From CAVYVZ01 sp963772065 (lineage in GTDB: Bacteria; Acidobacteriota; Vicinamibacteria; Vicinamibacterales; UBA2999): a stretch of 64,000 nucleotides of DNA. Positions 27,669-37,335 of the stretch are shown here, piece by piece (position 1 is the first letter of the stretch; each line of letters begins with the position of its first letter). The position numbers and the translations under genes are program-made. Below the pieces are notes generated by a model that was given only the letters and a program-made list of their open reading frames with translations, searched no databases and had not been told where the DNA came from. The stretch is taken from assembly GCA_963772065.1 (NCBI GenBank), contig CAVYVZ010000006.1, positions 186,001-250,000 on the forward strand, in the 5' to 3' direction.

Positions 27669-29298
27669 GTGCGTCGACCGGCCCTTCTGCTGCTCCTGCT
27701 GTGCGTCCTCACGTTCTTCCTGGGGCTTGGCTGCCCGGCGATCACCGACGCCGACGAGGCGTACTACGCGGAATCGGCGCGTGAAATGGTCGAGCGCGGC
27801 GACTGGCTGACGCCGTATTACAACTACGAGTACCGCTGGCAGAAGCCCGTTCTCTACTATTGGCTGACGGCGGTCACCTACATGATCGTTGGCATCGGCG
27901 AATGGTCGGCCCGATTCTGGTCGGCGCTGGCCGGAGTGGGGCTCGCCTTTGCTACGTGGCAGACCGGCGTCCGGCACATGAGGCGCGACGACGTCGGATG
28001 GCTTGGAGGGGCCATCGTCGCCACGACGTTCGGCTACTTCGCGATCGGCCGCATGTCGCTGCCCGACCTGCCGCTCGCGTTCTTCATCACGCTTGCGATT
28101 GCGTCCGCCTTCGAGGGGCGCTGGACGCTCGCGGGCGTGGCGGCGGGGCTCGGCTTCCTGGTGAAAGGGCCGCTGGCCGTGCTGCTGCCGGCACTCGTAT
28201 TCGTCCCGGTGTGGTGGCGCGAGCGCGACACCCGCAGGGTAACCGCGGCGGATCTCGGTACGAGCAGGAGCCGCGTTCGCCCTCGTGGGTCTGCCGTGGT
28301 ACGTCGCCATGACGCGGGAACATGGGACGGCGTATCTGGAAAGCTTTTTCATCGGCGACAACCTCGAGCGCTTCGCAACCGACCGATTCAACGAGCCACG
28401 GTCGCCCTTCTTCTATGCGCCGGTGCTCCTCGGCGGAATGCTGCCATGGACGGCGTACCTCGTCGTGAGCGCGTGGCGGCCGCTCCGCGCCCTCGCCGCG
28501 CGGCGCCTGAGGCTCACCGACGAGGAATGGCGGCTGGTCATCTGGGCGGCGGTGCCGTTCCTTTTCTTCTCCGCCTCGATCGGGAAGCAGCCCCGCTACA
28601 TTCTGCCGATGCTGCCGCCGCTCGCCATACTCGGCGCGCGGGCGATCCTCGATCGGCTGGACGCCGCACGCCGCGGCGATCGCGCCGCGCAGCGCGAGCT
28701 GCGGGTCTCCACCTACGCGACGGCGGTCATTCTTGCGCTCGTGGCGCTGGTGCTGGTGCAGACGCGTGAGCTGCTCGTGTCCGCCATCCCTGCCCTGACG
28801 TGGATGGCGCTCGGTGCGCTTCTCACGTGCGCGACCGTACTCGTGGTTACAGCGCGGCGGGGGCAGCTTGCGCACCTTCCTGTGCTGCTGCCCGTGTGCG
28901 CCGCGATCACGCTGCTGGCGATTCAGTCGGGAACGCTGTCGGGGCGGCGGCCTGAACCGGTCGAGGATATGGCGTCACTCGTTCGCGCGAACCGGCGGGC
29001 GGATGAGCCAATCGGCGTCCACCATGTGTTCGTCCGAAACCTGATCTTCTACACCGGGCTGCAGCAGGACGATCTCTTCAGCGATGAGCGCGCGACGGCA
29101 TTCATGCGCTCGCCCAATCGCGTGCTGATGGTCGTTCGCGATACCGATCTGCGCCGCCTGGAGGCTGTCGCGGGCGTGACGATGACCGAGCTCGGCGGGA
29201 TCCGCTATTTCAACACCGCGAACGTGAAGTTTCGCTCGCTGATCTTTCCCGATCCGGATCGCGACATCCAACGAGTGCTCTTGGTCACCAATCGATAA
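27669..29298 (+). CDS. GT-C family membrane glycosyltransferase, ArnT/PMT type (apparent +1 frameshift)
   Basis: About 542 residues after correction, with some ten membrane segments. The N-terminal catalytic loop has the family's acidic motif ITDADEAYYAESAREM, and WQKPVLYYWL follows. The frame breaks at about 28257. The first part ends TAADL in one frame, and the second continues VRAGAAFALVGLPWYVAMTREHG in the next. Removing one G at 28257-28258 joins them. Such enzymes move a sugar from a polyprenyl-phosphate carrier to lipid A, glycans or proteins outside the cytoplasmic membrane. The target is unknown. The GTG at 27669 is the earliest plausible start. Confidence 0.82.
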
Positions 29299-29353
29299 CG
29301 CTCTCGCCATCGCTGTCAGCGCGATCAGGCCGAAGTCGGATCGGCACCGAGGG

Positions 29354-30736
29354 TTAGGGGAATATCTTCCCCGGATTCAGAATGCCGTTCGGATCGAACG
29401 CCCTCTTGACGCGCTTCATGAGGGCGATCTCGGCGTCTGAGAGCTCGATTCCGAGGTATTTCGCTTTGGCGAAGCCGATGCCGTGCTCGCCGGTGATCGA
29501 ACCCTCGAGCGCCACGACCTGCTCGAACAGCTTCCGTTCTGCGTGACGTGCCCGCTCGAGCTCCGCAGCGTCAGCTTTGTCGACCATGATGTTGACGTGG
29601 ATGTTGCCGTCACCGGCATGGCCGAAGCACGCGATGCGCAGCGCGTGATCGCGCTTGAGCCCCGCGACGACCGTAAAGAGCTCGGGCACGCGGCCGCGCG
29701 GTACCACGACGTCGTGGTTGATCTTCAGCAGCCCGGTCGCGCGCAGCGCCAGCGAGAGCTGCCGCCGCAGCGTCCAGATCTGCTCGCGCTCGGACGCTGT
29801 CTCGGCGCGGACGACGACCACGGCGCCGCCTTCGGCGCACCCCTCCGCGACGCGGTTCATTTCGTCGGCAACCGCCGACGCGCCGCCGTCCACTTCCACG
29901 ATGAGCGCGGCCTTCGCCTCGCGGGGCACGACCGATTGACCAAGGTAGTCGTGCACCGCCTGGAGCGAGTCGGCATCCACGAGCTCGATCGCGGCGGGCA
30001 CCGCGCGCAGCCTGATCAATGCCGTGACGGCCTTTACCGCCGACTCGATGCCGTCGAAGAGCGCCAGCAGCGTCGCCTGAGCGGGAGGCTTCGGGATCAG
30101 GCGGAGCGTCGCTTTCGTGACGATCGCGAGCGTCCCTTCGGAGCCGACGATGAGCTGCGTGAGGTCGTACCCGACGACGTTCTTCACCGCTTTCGATCCG
30201 GTGTGGATGATTTCACCGGTGGGAAGCACGGCTTCGAGCGCGAGCACGTAGCGGCGCGTGGTGCCGTATTTGAAGGCGCGCGGTCCGCCGGCGCATTCGG
30301 CGATGTTTCCGCCGATGGCCGACCGGTCGAGGCTGGCTGGATCGGGCGGATAGAACAGGCCGCGCTCCTCGACCGCGCGCTGCAGATCGCCGGTGATCAC
30401 GTTCGGCTCCACGACCGCGAGCAGATTGATTTCGTCGATCTCGAGGATGCGGTTCATCCGCTCCATCGACAGCACGACGCCGCCGCGTGTCGGGACGGCG
30501 CCGCCCGTGTATCCGGTGCCGGCGCCGCGAACGACGATCGGAAGGTGATGCCCGGCACACAACCGCACGACCGCAGCGACCTGCTGCGTGTCGGCGGGCA
30601 ACACGATGAGATCCGGCGGATGACCCTGGCCGAGTGCGTCCTGGCCGTACAACTCGCGTGAGGCGGGATCGGTCCGAATCCACTCGGCGCCTGCCGCGTC
30701 ACGGAGCGCGTACAGGAACGTGTCAGGTAGTTCCAA
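29354..30736 (-). CDS. glcD: FAD-linked 2-hydroxy-acid oxidase, GlcD type
   Basis: A 460-residue flavoprotein with the FAD_binding_4 loop VVRGAGTGYTGGAVPTRGGVV, the conserved GGNIAECAGGPRAFKYG, and the C-terminal FAD-oxidase domain. That domain has FGHAGDGNIHVNIM and the ending GEHGIGFAKAKYLG. This is the catalytic subunit of glycolate oxidase or a D-lactate dehydrogenase. GlcE and GlcF partners are not visible in the window. Its start overlaps the aminotransferase stop by 14 bases. If L-lactate from fucose needed oxidation another enzyme would be required, since this family prefers D-hydroxy acids. Confidence 0.9.
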   Translation of the reverse strand: MELPDTFLYALRDAAGAEWIRTDPASRELYGQDALGQGHPPDLIVLPADTQQVAAVVRLCAGHHLPIVVRGAGTGYTGGAVPTRGGVVLSMERMNRILEIDEINLLAVVEPNVITGDLQRAVEERGLFYPPDPASLDRSAIGGNIAECAGGPRAFKYGTTRRYVLALEAVLPTGEIIHTGSKAVKNVVGYDLTQLIVGSEGTLAIVTKATLRLIPKPPAQATLLALFDGIESAVKAVTALIRLRAVPAAIELVDADSLQAVHDYLGQSVVPREAKAALIVEVDGGASAVADEMNRVAEGCAEGGAVVVVRAETASEREQIWTLRRQLSLALRATGLLKINHDVVVPRGRVPELFTVVAGLKRDHALRIACFGHAGDGNIHVNIMVDKADAAELERARHAERKLFEQVVALEGSITGEHGIGFAKAKYLGIELSDAEIALMKRVKRAFDPNGILNPGKIFP

Positions 30737-31917
30737 CGCGTGACACGCTTTCCGCGAACTTCAGGATGCGGGTCGCGCCTTCGCGGAGCTGCTCCATGGA
30801 CGTGGCGTACGAGATACGGATATGGCCCGGCGCGTCGAATGCTTCGCCCGGCGTGACGGCCACGCGCGCCTGCTCGAGGAGCGCCTGCGCGAACTCTCCC
30901 GCCGTCCGGATCCCGGTCGGCGACAGGATCTCCGAGATATCGGGGAAGAGATAGAACGCTCCGGACGGCTTCACGCAGCGGATGCCGGGGTGCGCCGTCA
31001 GCCAGGCGTGCACGCGATCGCGCCGCTCACCGGTACTCGTCGAGCATGTGCGTGACCGCGTCCTGAGGTCCGGTCAAGGCCACAACAGCGGCCTTCTGCG
31101 TCATCGAGGCGATATTCGACGTCGCATGGCCCTGGATGGTGTTGCACGCCGTGACGACCGCCGTCGGCGCGATGGTCCATCCGCATCGCCAGCCGGTCAT
31201 GGCGTAGGCCTTCGAGGCGGAGCCGCAGAGAATCGCGCGATCGCGGTGCCGATCGAGGACGATGCTCACCAGGTTGTGGGGCACGGGCTCATAGATCAAC
31301 CGCTCGTAGCAGAGGTCGATGATCACCCAGATCCCTCGCCGTGCCGCCGCATCGACGATCGCCCGCGTTGCCGCCTCGCTGATCAGCGCGCCCGTCGGGT
31401 TCGCGGGGGAGTTGAGCACGATGGCCTTGGTGCGCGGCGTGATCGCCGCCGCCAACCGTTCCGCGTCGATCGCGAAGCCATCCTCCGAGTACGTGCGCAC
31501 GAGCACCGGTTTCGCACCAGCGAGCTTGATCTGCTCCGGAATCGTGGGCCAGCACGGCGCGTGGGTGATGACTTCGTCGCCCGGGTTGAAGAGCGCGAGC
31601 GCGACGTTGAACAGCGACTGCTTGCCGCCGGCCGTGATGACGACGTCGGCCGGTGCGATCTCCACTCCGTAGTCCGCCCGATAGCGGGCGCACACGGCTT
31701 GTCGAAGTTCGAGGATTCCTGCCGACGGTGTGTAGCGGGTGAAGTTCGCGCGGATCGCCTCGATGCCCGCCGCCTTCACATGTTCGGGCGTATTGAAATC
31801 CGGCTCGCCCGCACCGAAGTCCACGACGTCGACGCCGGCGCGTCGAAGACGGTCGGCCTCCGCGGCCACGGCCAGCGTGGCGGACCCTGCGATGTTCGAC
31901 ATTCTTTCAGCGAGCAT
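30723..31917 (-). CDS. aspC: Pyridoxal-phosphate aminotransferase, aspartate/aromatic class I (apparent +1 frameshift)
   Basis: About 397 residues after correction. The N-terminal half has VVDFGAGEPDFNTPEHVK, YTPSAGILELRQAV, NSPANPTGALI and the PLP-Lys motif SASKAYAMTGWRCGW. The frame runs into a stop at 31027, just after MLDEYR. The rest (RRDRVHAWLTAHPGIRCVKP to RISYATSMEQL) lies in the neighbouring frame. Removing one base of the ACCGGT at 31029-31034 restores YRERRDRVHAW. It makes aspartate or aromatic amino acids by transamination. It overlaps coaD by 11 bases and glcD by 14. Confidence 0.87.
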
Positions 31918-32423
31918 TGACACGCCCCGATTTCTCCAGCATCCGTACCTCCACCGACGCGGGCACCAGCCCCCGCACTTCTCCACCGAGACTGAACACT
32001 TCCTTGATCAGACGGGAGCTCAAATAGGTGGTACTGCTCCGCGGGCATCATGAAGACCGTCTCGAGCGTCGGCTCGAGGTGCCGGTTCATCAGCGCCATC
32101 TGAAACTCGTACTCGAAGTCCGACACCGCGCGGATGCCCCGTACGATCGCACTGGCCCGCCGGCGCCGCGCGTAGTCGACCAGCAGCCCCTCGAACGTGT
32201 CGACCTCGACGTTTGGATACTCTCTGAAGACCTCGCGGATCATGTCGACGCGCTCATCGTCAGTGAACAGCGGGTTCTTCTCGGCGTTGACGAGGACGGC
32301 GACCAGGATGCGCTCGAAGAGATGCGCGCCGCGCAGCATGATGTCGACGTGCCCGTTGTGCAGCGGATCGAAAGACCCGGGATAGATCGCGAGGCGGCCG
32401 TTCGGCGGACCGGCTGGTGCCAT
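31907..32423 (-). CDS. coaD: Phosphopantetheine adenylyltransferase (apparent +1 frameshift)
   Basis: About 171 residues after correction. The N-terminal nucleotidyltransferase motif is clear (AIYPGSFDPLHNGHVDIMLRG), as are VRGIRAVSDFEYEFQMALMNR and FMMPAEQYH. The frame then shifts. SSRLIKEVFSLGGEVRGLVP, the normal C terminus, is found in the adjacent frame and ends at 31907. Removing one G at 32027-32028 (plus strand) gives PAEQYHYLSSRLIKE. CoaD is essential for coenzyme A synthesis and no second copy is visible, which argues for a sequence error rather than gene loss. Confidence 0.9.
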
Positions 32424-32451
32424 GCCGGCAATTGTAGCGCGATGGAGGCGA

Positions 32452-32994
32452 TCAGATTCTGCGTTCGAAGAACGTCAACGTGCTATCTCCGGATCTCACG
32501 TTACGCATGTGCATCAGAGATGCCGGAATGTCCGGCTCACGCCGTGCGGCACGTTCCAGCACGAGCACGCCGCCGGGCGCGAGCCGTGCGGCGGACGCGT
32601 CCAGCGTGTGCTCGATGCCGGCTGCGTCGTACGGAGGGTCCAGCACGATGACGTCGAACGCCCGCTCCTTCGGCAGCTTCCGCAGCACGTCGGCGAGATC
32701 GCCCGGCTCGATGGTGAATCCGGTCTCGATGCCGCACGATGAGACGTTCTGACGGATCAGCGACGCGGCGCGCCGGTCCTTCTCGACGAAGGTCACGTCG
32801 GCGGCGCCGCGGCTGAGCGCCTCGATGCCGATCGCGCCCGTGCCCGCGAAGCCGTCGAGTACACGCGCGCCTGCCATTCGCGGCGCGAGGATATTAAAGA
32901 GCGTCTCACGCAGCTTGTCGGAGGTCGGGCGTAGACCGCTCCAGGTCGGCGTCTTCAGGCGCCGACCCTTGAGGCTCCCGGCGATGACCCGCAT
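32452..32994 (-). CDS. rsmD: 16S rRNA (guanine-966-N2)-methyltransferase
   Basis: A 180-residue SAM methyltransferase starting MRVIAGSLKGRRLKTP, the RsmD signature. The SAM loop is in VLDGFAGTGAIGIEALSRG and the catalytic motif is VLDPPYDA. It methylates G966 of 16S rRNA during 30S assembly. It is 28 bases upstream of coaD, a common rsmD-coaD pairing in bacteria. Confidence 0.95.
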   Translation of the reverse strand: MRVIAGSLKGRRLKTPTWSGLRPTSDKLRETLFNILAPRMAGARVLDGFAGTGAIGIEALSRGAADVTFVEKDRRAASLIRQNVSSCGIETGFTIEPGDLADVLRKLPKERAFDVIVLDPPYDAAGIEHTLDASAARLAPGGVLVLERAARREPDIPASLMHMRNVRSGDSTLTFFERRI

Positions 32995-33004
32995 CGAGAG
33001 GGAG

Positions 33005-33799
33005 CTAGTGCGAGGTCATGCGCGCGCCGCCGCGACTGAGGTCGGCCCGGTAGCGGATGGTCCATGTCTCACGATGAGCGATGGCGCGGCCGCTGCTCTC
33101 CGTGAGACGTGTCGCTTCCGCTTCGCCGACCGACTTCCGCAGCACGTCACCCGGGTTCGGCCAGGAATCCCGCTCTGCGAACTTGTTGAAGTACTGAACC
33201 GTGCTGAAGACGAATGCCGGGCCCTGCACCGTCGCGATCCGGATTGCGGTCGGATGGTTGGGCGTCTGCTCCTGCGCAGCCTTCAGTTTGGTGACGTACT
33301 CGTTGTACGCGGACACGCCCTCGGGCTTCACCTCGGTTCGTATCAGCTGCGCGTACGCCGGAATGGGATCGATCAGCTTGAAGTTCGTGCTCGCCTCCGG
33401 CCGATAACGGTGCACCTCGATCGTCGAGCTCTCGATGGCTGATCGCCCGGCTTTGATGATTTTCTGCCCTTCGGCGTCACCGTGTGCTTTCACGATCACC
33501 TCGCCGGGATTCGGCAGCGAGTCGAGCGCCGCCCAATTCTGCAGGCGTGCCGCGGACAGGTAGGTGTAGTTCCGGGTGCCGTGAGTCACCTGATACACCG
33601 ACACGCGTTGGGTCTGTCCGATCTTCGCCGCCGCGGCGGCGACCTTCTTCACGTAGTCCTCGTATTCGGCAACCATGGATGGCTTCACGATCGTCGTCGT
33701 CACCTGAACGAGCGTCGGCGCGCCGGCCTGGGACCGGACCGCTCCCGCCGCGATCAGTACGAGCGCCAACGCGGCCGCGCAACTCCTCACGACTCGCAT
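33005..33799 (-). CDS. Exported protein of unknown function with two similar halves
   Basis: A 264-residue protein with a signal peptide (about residues 1-24). Two segments look like internal repeats. VQVTTTIVKPSMVAEYEDYVKKV (near 31) and LIRTEVKPEGVSAYNEYVTKL (near 151) are each followed by a stretch resembling NWAALDSLPNPGEV or KFAERDSWPNPGDV. The pattern suggests two dimeric alpha/beta-barrel-like units (NIPSNAP or ABM type). No catalytic residues can be named. It lies 10 bases before rsmD. Confidence 0.65.
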   Translation of the reverse strand: MRVVRSCAAALALVLIAAGAVRSQAGAPTLVQVTTTIVKPSMVAEYEDYVKKVAAAAAKIGQTQRVSVYQVTHGTRNYTYLSAARLQNWAALDSLPNPGEVIVKAHGDAEGQKIIKAGRSAIESSTIEVHRYRPEASTNFKLIDPIPAYAQLIRTEVKPEGVSAYNEYVTKLKAAQEQTPNHPTAIRIATVQGPAFVFSTVQYFNKFAERDSWPNPGDVLRKSVGEAEATRLTESSGRAIAHRETWTIRYRADLSRGGARMTSH

Positions 33800-33886
33800 A
33801 TGCCGCCTCCTTGTGTGGGCTGAAATGAGCCGCGGGGATTCTACTGCCGAACGCGGCGGGTCAGGGAAGTAAATACTTGACGATGT

Positions 33887-35971
33887 CTATCCGACCTCGA
33901 TCAACCCGAACTGCTCCTGCCAGCGTTTCTGGACGAAGTGGATCAGCTCCGGCGTCAGCCCGCCCTCGTCGACGAGGCGACGCGCTTCTCGATGCGCTTC
34001 CTCCATCACGTCGCGGTCACGCACGAGATCGCCGGTGCGGAGCTTCGGCAGCCCCGATTGTCGCGTGCCGAAGAAATCGCCCGGGCCGCGCAGCTCCAAA
34101 TCTCTCTCCGCAATCACGAACCCGTCGCTCGTGTCCGACATCGCCTTCAACCGCTCGCGCGCGTCGTCGGTCCACGGCGCCTGATAGAGCAGGATGCAGT
34201 GCGACTCGTGCGCGCCGCGGCCCACTCGGCCGCGCAGCTGATGGAGCTGGGAGAGACCGAAGCGCTCGGCGTGCTCGACGACCATCACCGTCGCATTCGG
34301 CACGTCGACGCCGACCTCGACGACCGTCGTCGAGACCAGGATGTGCACCTGCCCGGATGCGAACGCGTGCATCACACGGTCCTTCGCATCCTGCTTCATT
34401 CGGCCATGGAGGAGCGCTACGCGGTAGGCCGGGAAGACCTCTTGTTGGAGGTGGTCGGCCATCTCAGTGGCCGACTTGAGGTCGATCTTCTCGGACTCCT
34501 CGACCAGGGGATAGATGACATACGCCTGCCGTCCCGCATCGAGCTGGTCTCGGATGATCTGATAGATCTCGTCGCGCCGCGACTCGGGCTTCACCCAGGT
34601 CCGCACCGGCTTGCGGCCCGGCGGCAGGTCTGGAATCTTCGAGACGTCCAGCTCGCTGTAGTCGGTCAGCGCCAGCGTTCGGGGAATCGGCGTCGCCGTC
34701 ATCAACAGCACATCGGGCCGCAGCCCCTTCTCCCGCAGCAGCGCACGCTGCGCGACGCCGAACCGGTGCTGCTCGTCGATCACGACGAGGCCGAGCTTGT
34801 GGAACCTCACGTGCTCCTGCACCAGCGCGTGGGTGCCCACGATCAGGTTCGTCGTGCCACGTTCGATATGCGCCAGCAGCGTGTGCTTGTGCAGCCCGGG
34901 CGTGCTGCCGGTGAGCAGATCGACGCGAAACCGCGATTGCGCGAGGAGCCTCGCAATCGTGCCGTAGTGCTGCGCCGCCAGGATCTCCGTGGGCGCCATG
35001 AACGCCGCCTGCAGGCCGTTCTCCATCGCCACGAGCGCCGCCAGCAGCGCCACGATCGTCTTGCCGGCGCCGACGTCGCCCTGCAGCAGGCGATGCATCG
35101 GCTTCGGCAGCAGCATGTCGTCCACGATCTCCTTGACGGCCTGCTTCTGTCCCGGCGTGAGCTTGAACGGCAGCACCTTCGCCGCCGAGGCGCGGATGCG
35201 GTCGTCCACCTTCGCTACGTTCGGCTTCAGCTCGATGCTGGTCGCGTGGCGCCGCCACGCGTGCCCCACCTGAAAGAGAAAGAACTCCTCGAAGATCATC
35301 CGGCGCTGCGGCGGCGTGCGAAACGCATTGAGCCGCTCGACGGACGCCTCGTTTGGCGGGAAGTGCGCCTCCTCCATCGCGACGCGCCGCGGCACCAGCT
35401 GCAGCCGCTCCCGCAGCTCGGAGGGGATGACGTCGGGCACGGCCGCGGGAAGCTGATCGATCGCCTGGCGCACGATCTTCCGCTGCATGTTGGGAGTGAC
35501 GGTGCCGGTCTTCTCGTAGAACGGGACGATCCGCGCCGTGTGGACGCCGGCGATCTCGTCTCCGACGAGCTCGTATTCCGGGTTCATGAAGTGGAGGCCG
35601 CTCGAGTCGAGCTTCACCTCCCCGAAGATGACGACCGTGAGATGGGGTTTGAGGATGTCGGCGAGGAACGCCTGGTTCATCCACGTGCCGCGGATCGCGC
35701 CGCTCGTGTCAGCGATGACGGCGTGGAAGATCTTGAAGCCGCGGCGGCGCGTGATCGCCAGGTTCGCGCTCTTGATCTCGCCGAGCACCGCCGCCTTCGT
35801 GCCCGGCCGCAGCGAGGCGATCGGCTGCATCCGGCTGCGATCCTCGTAGCGGAACGGCATCCGATACAGCAGGTCTTCGACGGTGATGAGGCCCGCCCGT
35901 TTGAGATCCGAGGCCTTTCGCGGCCCGACGCCTTTGAGGAATTGAAGCGGTGTGCTGAGAACGTCGTTCAC
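33887..35971 (-). CDS. recG: ATP-dependent DNA helicase RecG
   Basis: A 694-residue protein, matching the usual RecG length. It begins TPLQFLKGVGPRKASDLKRAG and LLYRMPFRYEDRS (wedge region). The helicase core has GDVGAGKTIVALLA, MAPTEILAAQH, the VIDEQHRFG box, TATPIPRTLALT, and later VVEVGVDVPNATVMVVEHAERFG and QLRGRVGRG. It remodels stalled forks and Holliday junctions. The GTG start overlaps the upstream gene's stop by four bases (GTGA), so the two are coupled. Confidence 0.97.
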   Translation of the reverse strand: MNDVLSTPLQFLKGVGPRKASDLKRAGLITVEDLLYRMPFRYEDRSRMQPIASLRPGTKAAVLGEIKSANLAITRRRGFKIFHAVIADTSGAIRGTWMNQAFLADILKPHLTVVIFGEVKLDSSGLHFMNPEYELVGDEIAGVHTARIVPFYEKTGTVTPNMQRKIVRQAIDQLPAAVPDVIPSELRERLQLVPRRVAMEEAHFPPNEASVERLNAFRTPPQRRMIFEEFFLFQVGHAWRRHATSIELKPNVAKVDDRIRASAAKVLPFKLTPGQKQAVKEIVDDMLLPKPMHRLLQGDVGAGKTIVALLAALVAMENGLQAAFMAPTEILAAQHYGTIARLLAQSRFRVDLLTGSTPGLHKHTLLAHIERGTTNLIVGTHALVQEHVRFHKLGLVVIDEQHRFGVAQRALLREKGLRPDVLLMTATPIPRTLALTDYSELDVSKIPDLPPGRKPVRTWVKPESRRDEIYQIIRDQLDAGRQAYVIYPLVEESEKIDLKSATEMADHLQQEVFPAYRVALLHGRMKQDAKDRVMHAFASGQVHILVSTTVVEVGVDVPNATVMVVEHAERFGLSQLHQLRGRVGRGAHESHCILLYQAPWTDDARERLKAMSDTSDGFVIAERDLELRGPGDFFGTRQSGLPKLRTGDLVRDRDVMEEAHREARRLVDEGGLTPELIHFVQKRWQEQFGLIEVG

Positions 35972-36573
35972 TGAACGACGACGGCTTGCCCCTCTGCGAC
36001 TTCGATGCGGCTGATGCCCGCCGGAAGCTCGAAAGGAGCCTCCATGTTGATGCCGTTTGGGTGATTCTCGGTGCGGGAGTAGTACCAGACGAGCTCCTGC
36101 AGCAGCGTCTTCGGGACGGGAACGCCCGATACCTCGGCGCTCTCGAGCTGGAAGCGACCGACGCCGTCCTTGGTGTGCAGGATGCCGGTGATGCTGACGG
36201 GAACGCGGCCGCCGATGTAGGCCCATGGGTCGAGCACGCCGCCCGTCGCCTTCTGCTTCGCAACCGCATCGAGATCGACGACGGCCTCAGCGCCCACCTT
36301 GCCGTTGCCGATGATGGAGATCTTCGGATCGGCCACGCCCTGCGGAATCAGCGGTTGGGCGTGGTACGCGAACCAGGAGTTCAGTTCGGATTCGGTCAGC
36401 GGCGTCCGGCGCGGAGCGGCGGATTTCACGGTGGCGCCTTCTCCCGCGGCAATCACCATGATCTTCTGCTGAAACGAATCGGCGTTCTGCCGCGACAGTT
36501 TCGCGTCGGCGCCCTGCGCGACGGCAACGGAGACCGCCACGATCGCAACGGTGGTCGGAAATCTGAACTCCAT
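35968..36573 (-). CDS. Exported protein of unknown function, coupled to recG
   Basis: A 201-residue protein with a signal peptide (about residues 1-23, ending QGADA). The mature part is soluble with repeated polar/hydrophobic alternation (ISIIGNGKVGAEAVVDLDAVA, VPVSITGILHTKDGVGRFQ), suggesting a beta-rich fold. I do not recognise a family. The ATG at 36573 is chosen because it begins the signal directly; an in-frame extension upstream to 36615 would run toward the lexA promoter. It is divergent from lexA and overlaps recG by four bases. Confidence 0.65.
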   Translation of the reverse strand: MEFRFPTTVAIVAVSVAVAQGADAKLSRQNADSFQQKIMVIAAGEGATVKSAAPRRTPLTESELNSWFAYHAQPLIPQGVADPKISIIGNGKVGAEAVVDLDAVAKQKATGGVLDPWAYIGGRVPVSITGILHTKDGVGRFQLESAEVSGVPVPKTLLQELVWYYSRTENHPNGINMEAPFELPAGISRIEVAEGQAVVVQ

Positions 36574-36634
36574 ATCCTCTTTCTCGGAGCAGGCTGACAT
36601 CGAGTGTAACAGCAATCACGCAGCCGAAGCGGAG

Positions 36635-36663
36635 TTGATTTTCGCCTTCTGTTCGCGTATAGT
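36635..36663 (+). promoter_or_regulatory. lexA promoter with CGCG-TATAGT-CGCG around the -10
   Basis: TTGATT (36635-36640) and TATAGT (36658-36663) are spaced by 17 bases, about 28 bases before the lexA GTG. The -10 is bracketed symmetrically by CGCG on both sides (36654-36657 and 36664-36667), a likely operator position. It may be the autoregulatory LexA box, but the acidobacterial LexA consensus is not known to me. Confidence 0.65.
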
Positions 36664-36691
36664 CGCGCCACCTCGACAAGGGAGGGGCCAA

Positions 36692-37297
36692 GTGCTACCG
36701 CTCACTAAACGTCAGCGTGAGATTCTCGATTACCTGAACGAGTTCATCCAGCAGCACGGCTATGCGCCGAGTCTGGAGGAAATCGGCCGGCGCTTCAATC
36801 TCTCGTCGCTGGCCACGGTGCACAAGCACCTGACGAACCTGCAGGAAAAGGGCTTCATCCGCCGCGCCTGGAATCGAAGCCGATCGGTCGAACTCGTCCC
36901 GACACGTGGAGGGGGTCGCGCCCTCGAGCTCCCGCTTCTCGGATTCGTGGCCGCGGGTCACCCGATCGAAGCCGTCGCGACCAGCGAAACGATCGCGGTG
37001 CCGGAATCGCTGGCCGGCAAGCGCGACAGCTACGTCCTGCGCGTCAAGGGCGACTCGATGATCGACGAGCAGATTCGCGATGGCGACTTCGTGATCGTCG
37101 AAGACCGCAAGTCGGCCGACAACGGCGAGATGGTGATTGCGCTCGTTGGTGGCCTCGACGTCACGCTGAAGAAGTTCTACAAGGAAAGCGGCCGCGTGCG
37201 TCTGCAACCGGCCAACCCCGCGATGCAGCCGATTCTGGTTGATCCGGATCAAGTGCAGATCCAGGGGGTCGTCGTCGGAGTCATGAGGAAATACTAG
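36692..37297 (+). CDS. lexA: LexA repressor
   Basis: A 201-residue SOS repressor. The N-terminal winged helix reads LTKRQREILDYLNEFIQQHGYAPSLEEIGRRF and ATVHKHLTNLQEKGFI. The self-cleavage site Ala-Gly is in GFVAAGHPIEA, the catalytic Ser in VKGDSMIDEQI and the Lys in LDVTLKKFY. It represses DNA-damage genes until RecA-stimulated self-cleavage. The GTG start follows a strong GGAGGGG (36681-36687). Confidence 0.96.
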   Translation: MLPLTKRQREILDYLNEFIQQHGYAPSLEEIGRRFNLSSLATVHKHLTNLQEKGFIRRAWNRSRSVELVPTRGGGRALELPLLGFVAAGHPIEAVATSETIAVPESLAGKRDSYVLRVKGDSMIDEQIRDGDFVIVEDRKSADNGEMVIALVGGLDVTLKKFYKESGRVRLQPANPAMQPILVDPDQVQIQGVVVGVMRKY

Positions 37298-37314
37298 GTC
37301 AGAGGTCAACGGCG

Positions 37315-37332
37315 TTTAGGTTTAGGCTTAGG
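37315..37332 (+). repeat. Three tandem hexamers, TTTAGG TTTAGG CTTAGG
   Basis: An 18-base run of three hexamers fills most of the 38-base gap between lexA and the DUF3467 gene and ends four bases before its ATG. The last AGG may serve as a weak ribosome-binding site. Confidence 0.85.
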
Positions 37333-37335
37333 TCT

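Noticed and set aside
28285..29298. Separate membrane protein starting at 28285
   Set aside because: It continues the GT-C glycosyltransferase after the shift at 28257; the joined protein has the expected length and motifs.
30723..31013. Independent small protein after the aminotransferase
   Set aside because: Its sequence is the usual C-terminal part of a class I aminotransferase, displaced by one base.
33938..35974. 678-residue open frame antisense to recG
   Set aside because: It mirrors recG codons, is rich in Arg/His/Leu, and has no motifs; recG matches its family over the whole length.
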